Assembly (NCBI GenBank): GCA_004524445.1 | Contig: SDNP01000002.1 | Span: 1 to 64,000, forward strand | DNA from: Candidatus Thorarchaeota archaeon | GTDB lineage: Archaea; Asgardarchaeota; Thorarchaeia; Thorarchaeales; Thorarchaeaceae | Reading direction: 5' to 3' | DNA length: 64,000 nt | Shown: positions 24,946-32,914 of the stretch, in pieces | How positions within the stretch are numbered: position 1 is the first letter of the stretch | How the letters are laid out: each line of letters begins with the position of its first letter | Program-made: the position numbers and the translations under genes | The notes under the pieces: model-generated | Databases searched by the model: none | What the model saw: only the letters and a program-made list of their open reading frames with translations | Told to the model about the DNA's origin: nothing

Positions 24946-26199
24946 ATGAGTAAACAACCTAAGCTTGACAAGCTATTTGATAAATTCATCCAAGGACAGG
25001 CAATTTTCAAAGATAGAAATGCTTTGAGACCTACCTATGTTCCAGATGAATTACCATTTAGAGAAGAGCAAATGGGACGAATAGGGTCCATTCTAGGCCC
25101 CTCCCTTCGAGGCGCGCCTCCCTCTAACATCTTATGTTATGGCAAAACCGGTACCGGAAAGACAGTTGTTGCTCGTTACGTGCTGAATATGTTAATTGAG
25201 AAAGCCAAGCAGAGCTCCATAAGAGCACCATTCAGCGCATTTGTAAACTGCAGAATTGTTGGAACTAACTATAGGGTTCTAAGAAAATTATGTACTGAAA
25301 TCGGTGCTAAAATGCCTGATGGTTCAGAAGTGCCGTTCACAGGATTGCCAACTGATGAAATTCGGTCAATGCTGAAGAAGGAGCTCGATTCTGAGCCGAA
25401 TATCATGGTTGTTGTTTTGGATGAAGTGGATAGCTTGGTAAAACGGGATGTGAACCAAGGCAATGACATCTTGTATGGACTCACTAGGATGAATGGCGAG
25501 CTTGAAAGGAGCAGAATCTCTATTATTGGAATCAGCAATGACCTGAAATTCAAAGAGATGTTAGACCCTCGTGTATTATCAACACTTGGAGAAGAAGAAG
25601 TGATATTTTCCCCCTATAATGCAGTGGAACTGAAGGGAATTCTAAAGCAGAGAGTCGCGATCTCGTTTAATCCAGGAGTCATTGAAGATGATGGCGTTAT
25701 CAACTTGGTGGGGGCGCTGGCAGCTCAAGAGCATGGTGATGCAAGACGAGCCTTAGATTTGCTCCGAACTGCAGGAGAGCTGGCTGAGAGAAATGGAGAG
25801 GAAAAAGTCACCCAAGAATATGTTCGTGCAGCCCAGAAATTCATAGAACGTGACACAATCATAGAAACCGTCAAGACACTCCCCATGCAATCCAAGGCAG
25901 TGCTTTTTGCGGTATATGCCCTTGCAGACAGCGGCAAGAAAAAAATATTCACGGGTGAGTGTTATAACACATACGTTGAGATTGCCAAACGCATGTCATT
26001 GGATACTCTCACTCAGCGCAGAATCAGTGACCTAATCAGCGAGCTTGATATGCTCGGCCTCATCAATACTACTGTGGTTTCGAAGGGGCGATATGGCAGA
26101 ACGAAGAAAATACGACTCGCGGTAAGTAAGAAGCAAATTGGATCGATTTTGGATGAAGACACTCGATTATCAAAAGTTGCGAGAGATTTGCTTTCCTAG
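24946..26199 (+). CDS. cdc6: Orc1/Cdc6 origin-binding ATPase
   Basis: Binds origin repeats and helps load MCM. The 417-residue protein starts at ATG 24946, with GGAGA at proper spacing; the earlier ATG at 24934 abuts its own AGGAG. AAA+ motifs are Walker A GKTGTGKTVVARYVL near residue 65, Walker B VVVLDEVDSLVKR near 150, and sensor-2 region EHGDARRALDLLRTAGELA near 265. The C-terminal winged helix (about 310-417) includes LTQRRISDLISELDMLGLI. It is the only Cdc6 in the window. Confidence 0.96.
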   Translation: MSKQPKLDKLFDKFIQGQAIFKDRNALRPTYVPDELPFREEQMGRIGSILGPSLRGAPPSNILCYGKTGTGKTVVARYVLNMLIEKAKQSSIRAPFSAFVNCRIVGTNYRVLRKLCTEIGAKMPDGSEVPFTGLPTDEIRSMLKKELDSEPNIMVVVLDEVDSLVKRDVNQGNDILYGLTRMNGELERSRISIIGISNDLKFKEMLDPRVLSTLGEEEVIFSPYNAVELKGILKQRVAISFNPGVIEDDGVINLVGALAAQEHGDARRALDLLRTAGELAERNGEEKVTQEYVRAAQKFIERDTIIETVKTLPMQSKAVLFAVYALADSGKKKIFTGECYNTYVEIAKRMSLDTLTQRRISDLISELDMLGLINTTVVSKGRYGRTKKIRLAVSKKQIGSILDEDTRLSKVARDLLS

Positions 26200-26233
26200 A
26201 CCAAATGATGCGAACATTGAATGGATTTCTGTG

Positions 26234-27856
26234 CTACACATCCAGTTTTGTCATATCATAGAAAAATTCGATTTGGGGTGCTCCATTCCGGAGATTGATT
26301 AAAGTCACAATTCCGGGAGTTGGTATAATGCCTTGTTTTCTCATAAAGTCTGTTTGGGCTTGGAATGTCCCTGAGTTTATGATTTGAATGCCCCGATAGT
26401 TGTCAACGGCATTATGATGAGCATGCCCAAAGTGAACGATATCAGGCGGTGTATCAATAACCATCCAATCTCTATGCAATGGGGCAAGTTCGGTTTTTCC
26501 GCCATACAGAGGTACTAGATGCCTTTTCTGAAGAAGTTCTTTCATCCCCACAGCGGGATTTTTGTAAGATGCACCAGGGGTGTTGACAACGAGATCATCA
26601 AGCGAATCCCCATGTGTCAATAATACTTCAACTCCTTCTACTCGTACCACTGCTGGGTCTCCAAGAAGCATGACTTGATTTTTCAATTCGTACAGAGGTT
26701 TGGCAAAAACCTCTGATATAGGGGGTTTGGGCAATGCTTGCCGAGAGGCATCGTGGTTCCCCGGGATTATTATCACCTGTATTCTGTCAGGAATCTTTCT
26801 AATTTTTTGTGCAATCATCTTGTATTGATCATACAAGTCTGGAATTAGCAGATTATCTTGTTGAGTTGGATAGACTCCTATACCATCCACAATATCCCCA
26901 GAAATAAAGAGATATTCAATGGAATTTATTGTGTTTTTGTCTTCTGAGTTCACATCTTTCCCTGATAGCCAATCTATAAATCGGTCGAATTCGTCCTCCA
27001 GAAACTCTGTGCTGCCATAGTGGATATCGGAGATGAAAGCGGCATAGACATCTCGATCAGCTCTTCCAGCAGGACGTGTCGTAGGAACGTCAGGATAGAG
27101 TATATCATCAGCAATCAATCTGCCATCTTGGTCAATATAACCTGAAATGCAGACTACCTCATCAAGCAATAATGAGTTGCCTTTCTCTACTAATCGTGAA
27201 CCGGTCAGCCCTTCTCGATTGGAAGGAATAACACAAATTATCGAATCCTCTTCATCTTCAAGTTCAACTATTATATTTCGGGAACGAGATGTCCTTTTGT
27301 TTCGTATCATTCCGATTACTTTTTGTTTTGGAGGTCGAGCTCTTCTTCCGCCCTCCTTCGCCAATGCTTTCCAATGCTGAGCATCGTGTTTGCGTTCTTT
27401 TGCGGCGCCCGGAGTCAATGCACCCCTCGTATCGATCCGGCTTGTGTATATCCCTTTGATTCTTTCAAAACGATCTGTAAAAAGAGCCAAGAAATCTTCG
27501 AAACATCCAGAAGAACCAACCTCACCGAAAGTGGGATTTTTTATAACGGCAATTTTATTGTCGTTTTTCTTGAGATTGGGGGACGGAGTGTCTGGGGGCT
27601 CTTCCATAATGAGTGGTTCTTTGTTAGCTTTTGGCTTGCTTCTTTTCTGTGGAAGAATTCGTTTTCTTTCTAGAGTGGTCAAATCCGATTTGGATAGGAC
27701 GGTAGATACACGGGTTTGTTTTATTCTGGATAATATCATGTCAACTAATTGCATGGGGGCCTCATTTCCCATGATATACTCTAGGGCATCCGGTGAAATC
27801 TGACAGCCTGAAGAGATGAGCTTCTTCAAGATAGATTTCCGATTTATCGAAGTCAA
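26234..27856 (-). CDS. polB: DNA polymerase D small subunit (DP1)
   Basis: DP1 carries the 3'-5' proofreading exonuclease of archaeal polymerase D. The 540-residue protein has an N-terminal helical region, an OB fold (about 175-265) and a calcineurin-like phosphoesterase domain. All metal motifs are intact: SDIHYGS, ISGDIVDG, IPGNHDASRQ, LTHGDSLDD and FGHAHHNA. A proline/lysine-rich linker lies at 65-110. The large subunit DP2 is not in the window. It is transcribed away from the divergent PhoU-type gene. Confidence 0.95.
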   Translation of the reverse strand: MTSINRKSILKKLISSGCQISPDALEYIMGNEAPMQLVDMILSRIKQTRVSTVLSKSDLTTLERKRILPQKRSKPKANKEPLIMEEPPDTPSPNLKKNDNKIAVIKNPTFGEVGSSGCFEDFLALFTDRFERIKGIYTSRIDTRGALTPGAAKERKHDAQHWKALAKEGGRRARPPKQKVIGMIRNKRTSRSRNIIVELEDEEDSIICVIPSNREGLTGSRLVEKGNSLLLDEVVCISGYIDQDGRLIADDILYPDVPTTRPAGRADRDVYAAFISDIHYGSTEFLEDEFDRFIDWLSGKDVNSEDKNTINSIEYLFISGDIVDGIGVYPTQQDNLLIPDLYDQYKMIAQKIRKIPDRIQVIIIPGNHDASRQALPKPPISEVFAKPLYELKNQVMLLGDPAVVRVEGVEVLLTHGDSLDDLVVNTPGASYKNPAVGMKELLQKRHLVPLYGGKTELAPLHRDWMVIDTPPDIVHFGHAHHNAVDNYRGIQIINSGTFQAQTDFMRKQGIIPTPGIVTLINLRNGAPQIEFFYDMTKLDV

Positions 27857-28017
27857 TTAGGCACCAGGTCTTTATGGTCTTGGTTGCTGTAATAAACATC
27901 TGCCTGTGAGAAGAACTTGCGATGGTGGGTCGAATAACATCTAAGATAAGCAAGCGTATTAAGTGAGTGACCAACTGCACACCCCGCCAGAACGAGTTCA
28001 GGAGATGCATTCAGAAA

Positions 28018-28998
28018 ATGAACATTCGCAAATTGCAACGGACAGGGGGACGTAGTGGTAGTTCGTTCCTGGTCATTTTGCCAAAAGACTGGATTAAGAG
28101 ACAGCAATTAGAAAAAGGAGACCCGGTGGTCGTATCAGAACGAGAAGACGGCTGCTTGATAGTGGATCCCAGACTTCCAAAGGCGGGCGAAACCAGGACA
28201 ACATCAATTGATATGGAGAGCAATCTTAGGTGGGCAATCACAAGCAAGTATCTTTTAGGATTTGATGAAATCAGATTAAGGTCCAAAAAACCAATTACAA
28301 ACGAGCAGCGTGATGAATTAAAAAGCATCATCAAGAGATTTGTTGCACTGGAAGTCACCGAGGAAAGAGAAGACGCAAACGAAATTGTCATCCAATGTCT
28401 AGTGGACCCTACGACTTTGCCGGTTCATAAGACCATGAAGAGAATGAATTTGATAGCTTCAAGAATGCTAGATGATGGACTGGATGCATTCCTCAAGGGT
28501 GATAGCGACAAGGGGCAAGATGTTGCGAGCCGAGATGAGGAAGTAAACCGGTTATTTTTCTTAATTGTTCGTGAATTGCGAAGCACAATCCAGTATCCCA
28601 GAATTTCCGAAGCGATGGGCATTTCCCCAGTTGAAGCGCTGGATTTTCGATTGGCTGTTCAATATATCGAACGTGTTGCTGATCTGGCCGTAGATATTGC
28701 AATACGAGCAAATGACCCAATGGATGAGCACACAACAAAGATGGTAGAGCCAATAGCAAATCGCATAAGAGAGATGCTAAAGAAGGCTGTCACGAATCTT
28801 TTCACTTTCAATGCTGAACGAGTAGCATGGGTCATTGATGAAGAGAAACAACTGATTAAACAAATTGCTGAGCTACAGGAAAATGTTTTATCTTCACCGC
28901 AAGGGCAGACCCATTCCCAGCTCTATGTCATTGACAGTCTTCTTAGAATTGGCGAGGCAGCTAGGGACATAGCAGATCTTGCACTGCCAAAAAGCTAG
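28018..28998 (+). CDS. AbrB-PhoU regulatory protein
   Basis: A 326-residue protein with an N-terminal AbrB/SpoVT DNA-binding swapped hairpin (LQRTGGRSGSSFLVILPKDW) and two PhoU-like helical repeats from about residue 120 to the end. These include MKRMNLIASRMLDDGLDAFL and LRIGEAARDIADLAL. Archaeal proteins of this design are annotated as phosphate-uptake regulators; no pst genes are nearby. Start at ATG 28018 gives the usual AbrB N terminus; the longer frame from 27967 adds a Cys-rich leader without support. Confidence 0.88.
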   Translation: MNIRKLQRTGGRSGSSFLVILPKDWIKRQQLEKGDPVVVSEREDGCLIVDPRLPKAGETRTTSIDMESNLRWAITSKYLLGFDEIRLRSKKPITNEQRDELKSIIKRFVALEVTEEREDANEIVIQCLVDPTTLPVHKTMKRMNLIASRMLDDGLDAFLKGDSDKGQDVASRDEEVNRLFFLIVRELRSTIQYPRISEAMGISPVEALDFRLAVQYIERVADLAVDIAIRANDPMDEHTTKMVEPIANRIREMLKKAVTNLFTFNAERVAWVIDEEKQLIKQIAELQENVLSSPQGQTHSQLYVIDSLLRIGEAARDIADLALPKS

Positions 28999-29009
28999 AG
29001 GAAATCAAA

Positions 29010-30386
29010 ATGGAGAAATTATTTGGCACTAGCGGCATCAGAGGATCCATAACCGAAAAAGTGACGCCTAAGCTCGCCTTGGATCTGGGGAGATCTCTGG
29101 GTACCTTCTTGCAAGGGCGGGGTAAAGTCGGTTTAGGTATTGATGAGCGAACATCCAATCAAATGTTAAAGAGGGCTTTTGTTTCAGGTGTTCTTTCTAC
29201 TGGTGTGAGTGTTATTGATGTTGGTGTCGCACCTATGCCGACGGTTGCATCATTTAGCACTTGGGACGGTATAAGGGCATCAATTATCATAACTGCAAGC
29301 CATAACCCTCCAACTGATAATGGATTCAAGTTCTTCGTAGAAGGCCGTGAATTCATCAGAAGCGAAGAAGTTGAGATGGAGAAGACTGTCGCTTCAGGTG
29401 ATTTCGTTGTTGCCGAGTGGAAATACATTGGGTCCATTCAGAGTTCTGATATCAAGAATCAATATTTGAATAGGATAAAGGAATTCATACGAAAAAGAGG
29501 CAGTGATGGAAGTGGAGCAAAAATACTAGTTGATGCTGCAAATGGTGCCGCATGCTCTTATACTCCAAAATTGCTTGATGAACTGGGTTTCTCAGTGACT
29601 ACTATCAATGCTCATGCTGATGGGTACTTTCCAGGCAGACCAGCAGAACCTTCACCGAGAAATCTCACTGATATCATGCAAATGATGATGGATTCTGATT
29701 TCGCAGTAGGAATTGCACATGATGGAGATGGGGACCGAATAGCAATCATTGACGAAAATGGGCAATTCATAGACCAAAACCGGATAATTGCGATTTTAGC
29801 AAGAGAGGAAGTGGAGCGAAAGGGCGGGGGACTAGTAGTTGTGTCCATTGATACATCCAGTGTGATTGATGAGCTTGTACATAACGCAGGAGGGGAGATT
29901 GTTAGAACTGCACTGGGGTCACTGCAGGAGCTGCTCCATTCAAAGAAGGAGGAAGTTGTGTTTGCCTCAGAACCGTGGAAACCAATATTTTCTGATTTGG
30001 GATTGTGGATGGATGGTATAGCTGGTGCAGCCAGAATCTGTCAATTGGTTGATGGTCTTGGGAATGGTAGTTGTATGGAATTGATGAAGAATATACCAGA
30101 ATATCCAATACTTCGTGAAAACATTCACTGTCCCAATCAAATCAAGGATGAATTCATTCCACATGTGAAGAAACTAATTTCACCCAATCTGAACGGTCTG
30201 GATAAGGTCATTGAGGTTGACGGAATACGCTTCGAGTTTAGTAATGGATCTTATCTATTGATACGGGTTTCAGGTACTGAACCAAAAGCTAGACTCTATG
30301 TAGGAGGTCGGTCTGAACAGACTGTAGAGAAATTAGCAGATGTTGGCAGAATGACCATGAAACAGGCAGTTAATGATCTTAGTTGA
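29010..30386 (+). CDS. glmM: Phosphoglucosamine/phosphomannomutase
   Basis: Alpha-D-phosphohexomutase of 458 residues. The four family motifs are present: phosphoserine loop IITASHNPPTDNGFKFF near residue 90, metal loop IAHDGDGDRIAIID near 235, sugar-binding segment VVFASEPWKPIFSDLGLWMDG near 317, and phosphate-binding loop IRVSGTEPKARLYVGG near 420. In the sugar loop archaeal GlmM/ManB usually has EPSGH or GE(x)SGH; here it is SEPWKP, so substrate preference is uncertain. It starts 11 bp after the PhoU-type gene. Confidence 0.9.
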   Translation: MEKLFGTSGIRGSITEKVTPKLALDLGRSLGTFLQGRGKVGLGIDERTSNQMLKRAFVSGVLSTGVSVIDVGVAPMPTVASFSTWDGIRASIIITASHNPPTDNGFKFFVEGREFIRSEEVEMEKTVASGDFVVAEWKYIGSIQSSDIKNQYLNRIKEFIRKRGSDGSGAKILVDAANGAACSYTPKLLDELGFSVTTINAHADGYFPGRPAEPSPRNLTDIMQMMMDSDFAVGIAHDGDGDRIAIIDENGQFIDQNRIIAILAREEVERKGGGLVVVSIDTSSVIDELVHNAGGEIVRTALGSLQELLHSKKEEVVFASEPWKPIFSDLGLWMDGIAGAARICQLVDGLGNGSCMELMKNIPEYPILRENIHCPNQIKDEFIPHVKKLISPNLNGLDKVIEVDGIRFEFSNGSYLLIRVSGTEPKARLYVGGRSEQTVEKLADVGRMTMKQAVNDLS

Positions 30387-30446
30387 GAGACCTGATTTGG
30401 GTGTAATTCAGTTAGAATTATATCGGAATTTTCTACGATTAATGTT

Positions 30447-30574
30447 GCCGGGGTATCCAAGCGGCTACGGAGGCGGTCTCGAACCGATAAAAGACTTGCG
30501 AGATAACCGCTGTCTTCGGACGCATGGGTTCGAAAGTGCCCAGTGAATGAGTGCCGAATATCCCATCCCCGGCG
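30447..30574 (+). tRNA. tRNA-Ser (CGA) with two introns
   Basis: Acceptor GCCGGGG (30447-30453) pairs with CCCCGGC (30567-30573), discriminator G, encoded CCA at 30575-30577. The anticodon arm is GCGGT (30473-30477), CTCGAA, intron, A, ACCGC; anticodon CGA is 30480-30482. Intron 1 is 30484-30504 (21 nt) at position 37/38: CTCG pairs with CGAG, flanked by 3-nt bulges AAC and ATA. Intron 2 is 30535-30560 (26 nt) in the T loop at 59/60: TTCG pairs with CGAA, with bulges AAA and TAT. Both are strict bulge-helix-bulge sites. Removal gives a normal long-armed tRNA-Ser with T arm ATGGG TTCGAAT CCCAT. Confidence 0.93.
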
Positions 30575-30595
30575 CCATTGTATTATTCTTGCGGT

Positions 30596-30937
30596 TCAGA
30601 AGGATATTATGGAGAATCCAAGTTTTACGAACTTGTAAAGGTCGCTATGGCCCTTCAACTCGCCTCTCAATTCGACCCCAAGTTTTTCCGCTGCTTCACT
30701 GGCAGAAACTTTAGCTGAACACGCTTTGCATGCATGGTCAATTAGACCCGCTTCGAGAGCATCAAAGAATATTGGAAGTTTGATTGAACCATCTTCTAAT
30801 CCAATCAACAGTTTGGGGGAAGAACACTCTAGCACAGTTACTACTTCGTGTCCTTCTGTAGAGAACTTTGTGGCATTCAATAGGAGATGCATTAGTTGCA
30901 TGGGGTTATCTTCGGTTGCGAGAAATAGATACTTCAT
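30596..30937 (-). CDS. DsrE-family protein
   Basis: A 113-residue protein with a DsrE/DsrF-like alpha/beta fold: MKYLFLATEDNPMQLMHLLL at the start, then VVTVLECSSPKLL, and a loop with GLIDHACKACSAKV near residue 75, where DsrE-like proteins often have a functional Cys. Such proteins take part in sulfur relay, but many archaeal members are uncharacterised. Start is ATG 30937. It stands alone between two tRNA genes. Confidence 0.8.
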   Translation of the reverse strand: MKYLFLATEDNPMQLMHLLLNATKFSTEGHEVVTVLECSSPKLLIGLEDGSIKLPIFFDALEAGLIDHACKACSAKVSASEAAEKLGVELRGELKGHSDLYKFVKLGFSIISF

Positions 30938-30999
30938 GGGATCAGACCTACACATTGCTGAGTACAGGGAGATTCCTTAGCTTGAGTGTGGTAAATTGG

Positions 31000-31084
31000 T
31001 GCGGAGGGCGAGATTTGAACTCGCGTACTCCTACGAGACAGGATCCTAAGTCCTGCGCCTTTGGCCAAGCTTGGCAACCTCCGC
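31000..31084 (-). tRNA. tRNA-Leu (UAG)
   Basis: Minus-strand class II tRNA. Acceptor GCGGAGG pairs with CCTCCGC, discriminator A, encoded CCA at 30999-30997. Anticodon arm CAGGA CTTAGGA TCCTG gives anticodon TAG. The variable arm TGTCTCGTAGGAGTAC is long, and the T arm is GCGAG TTCAAAT CTCGC. No intron. Confidence 0.96.
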
Positions 31085-31153
31085 ATGCTTTGGCTTTTGA
31101 GGAGAGCGTTGGAGATATAATCATTTTGCCATCGAAAAACTTCACAATATGAA

Positions 31154-31173
31154 GTTAGAACACATGTTCTAAC
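31154..31173. promoter_or_regulatory. Perfect palindrome in the tRNA-Leu / S3Ae divergent gap
   Basis: GTTAGAACACATGTTCTAAC is an 8-bp perfect inverted repeat around ACAT, followed by a run TTTTCC. It lies about 70-90 bp upstream of tRNA-Leu on the minus strand and 150 bp upstream of rps3ae. No plus-strand transcript is expected to end here, so an operator is more likely than a terminator. Confidence 0.4.
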
Positions 31174-31330
31174 TTTTCCTTTGATTGCACCAGTTTAGTT
31201 TGGTAGCACACGTCACAATGTTTTTATTTGGCACTCTTGATTGCCGCTTGGCGTCCTCAACAAGTCAAAGAGGCGGCCGATTGATTCTCAATGTGTTTGG
31301 GAATTCTGTTAATACGAGTGTGATATGATA

Positions 31331-31963
31331 ATGTCTTCACGAAGCCGAAAGGCAGCCGCTAGAACACGGGATAAATGGCGAGAGAAGGTCTGGTACCAAG
31401 TTCTGACACCGGATTATTTTGATAACAAAGAAATTGGGACCACCCCAGCCAGTTCTCCAGAGTTGTTGCTTGGACGTACAGTGAAGCCTACATTGTACGA
31501 TTTAACAGGGAATTTTGACCAAATTCATGTTAAACTAAAATTCAAGATCTATGATGTCAAGGGGCAACAGGCAAATACCACATTCTATGGACATGAATGG
31601 AGCTCTGATTATCTGCGAGGTCTTGTGAGAAGGGGTACTACTCGTATTGATTGGATTGGACCGATTCTGACTAAGGACGACTATTTGATGCGGATTTCGG
31701 TCATTGTATTTACCATGACTCGGGCAAAAAGCAGTCAGAAGCACTCTGTAAGAAAAGCGATAGAAAGAATTATTCGGGCTCATGCCAAAAAGCATTCTTT
31801 TGATGAACTTGTCAAGAAGGTAGTCCTAGGTGAGTTGGCATCCGAGGTGCAGGATGCAGTTAGGAAAATTATTCCACTCCGAGAATGCGAGATTCGTAAG
31901 AGCAAGGTTCTCAAGGGACCAGAAGAAGTGAAGGCTCGGAGAGCTAGGCTGCGCCGTAGTTAA
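31331..31963 (+). CDS. rps3ae: 30S ribosomal protein S3Ae
   Basis: Small-subunit protein of archaea and eukaryotes. The start region MSSRSRKAAARTRDKWREKV is followed by WYQVLTPDYFDNKEIGTTPA, LRGLVRRGTTRIDWIG and the C-terminal EVQDAVRKIIPLRECEIRKS, all family-typical. I prefer ATG 31331 (210 residues); ATG 31325 adds two residues and is equally possible. The gene is monocistronic and convergent with the zinc-finger gene. Confidence 0.95.
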   Translation: MSSRSRKAAARTRDKWREKVWYQVLTPDYFDNKEIGTTPASSPELLLGRTVKPTLYDLTGNFDQIHVKLKFKIYDVKGQQANTTFYGHEWSSDYLRGLVRRGTTRIDWIGPILTKDDYLMRISVIVFTMTRAKSSQKHSVRKAIERIIRAHAKKHSFDELVKKVVLGELASEVQDAVRKIIPLRECEIRKSKVLKGPEEVKARRARLRRS

Positions 31964-31974
31964 GGACAGATTAC

Positions 31975-32337
31975 CTAGAGTTGCTGCAAACGGTGAAGAG
32001 CCTGCAGCAACAATACCATCAGATTGGCAATTTTAGTAAGAGATTCTACATCATTTTCTTGTTCGAAGGTAGAACCCACCGTTTGCAGTTTGATTAGTAG
32101 TTTCTCTCTTAGTTCAGGAATTAGTTCTTTCACGGACTGGGTCTGCATTTGTTCTTCCGATTCCACCACTATAACAGGACGATCACAATGAGCACAATAC
32201 ATCTCATCATCAATTTTGAAAAGGGGTGAGCCACACTGGGGGCATGCCTCTGCTAGCATAGTGGCACCTTTTCTCAATAGCTCAGCCATTCTCTTTACTG
32301 ATTCATCGTTCTTGTCTGGCATATTTGATTCAAGCAT
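31975..32337 (-). CDS. UPF0148 zinc-finger protein (autoantigen p27-like)
   Basis: A 120-residue protein with an N-terminal helix, MAELLRKGATMLAEACPQCG, leading into a zinc ribbon with CPQCGSPLFKI and MYCAHCDRPVIV. The C-terminal helix (KELIPELREKLLIKLQTVGS and NLMVLLLQALHRLQQL) is probably a coiled coil. This is the pattern of archaeal COG1645. Function is unknown. Start may be ATG 32337 or 32322; no ribosome-binding site decides. Confidence 0.85.
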   Translation of the reverse strand: MLESNMPDKNDESVKRMAELLRKGATMLAEACPQCGSPLFKIDDEMYCAHCDRPVIVVESEEQMQTQSVKELIPELREKLLIKLQTVGSTFEQENDVESLTKIANLMVLLLQALHRLQQL

Positions 32338-32569
32338 GTCATCTATTCAGTGGATATAAGCCAATCTACGCAAAGGAAGATTCCGGATCTTTCAAACAGG
32401 TTGAGCTCGCTCAATCTGTCAGAAGCAGTTTATCCAGAAGTTTCTGATTGGAAACAAATACTCACAGTATCTTGGACACGCCAAAATGTCTATATGGACA
32501 TTGCTTGCCACCTTTCTTTTGTAACTCGCACTCCATTTGTGCGTCAAGATAATTTGAGGTGAGTCCACA

Positions 32570-32833
32570 GTGGACCCCGAAATACAGAGGAGCATAGACC
32601 AGAGCAAACACCTGCTCAAACAGATATCAGAGGATTCTTCAGTTCCGCGAAATATTCGCCGAGCTGCTAATGAGGCAATAGCAGTTCTCGATGACGAGAA
32701 CGACTCTCCAGCGGCGAGAGCTCAGAACGCAATATCTATTCTCGACGAGCCAAGTCAAGATCCGAACTGTCCAAATCATGCACGTACAAAGATTTGGCAT
32801 GTGTCGAGTCTCTTAGAACCCATCCGTGATTAG
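32570..32833 (+). CDS. UPF0147 family protein
   Basis: An 87-residue helical protein with the UPF0147 core ISEDSSVPRNIRRAANEAIA followed by NDSPAARAQNAISILDE. Length and all-helical character are typical. The start is GTG 32570. Function is unknown; the family is widespread in archaea and often sits near ribosomal or RNA-processing genes, as here before FAU-1. Confidence 0.87.
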   Translation: MDPEIQRSIDQSKHLLKQISEDSSVPRNIRRAANEAIAVLDDENDSPAARAQNAISILDEPSQDPNCPNHARTKIWHVSSLLEPIRD

Positions 32834-32914
32834 CTCTTCACGATTTCACATTTGGAGCACAGTGTTACCATCACTTAGTGGTGACGCGTGCATATTACAT
32901 GGGCCGGTTTGCAA

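Noticed and set aside
27390-27803. 137-codon plus-strand frame antisense to DP1
   Set aside because: Lies opposite the DP1 linker and N-terminal region; no domain features. Large antisense frames are expected over Lys/Glu-rich genes.
32350-32562. 70-codon frame starting with GTG just before UPF0147
   Set aside because: It fills the promoter gap between divergent UPF0148 and UPF0147; composition is Ser/Leu-rich and no family is recognisable. Possible but not supported.
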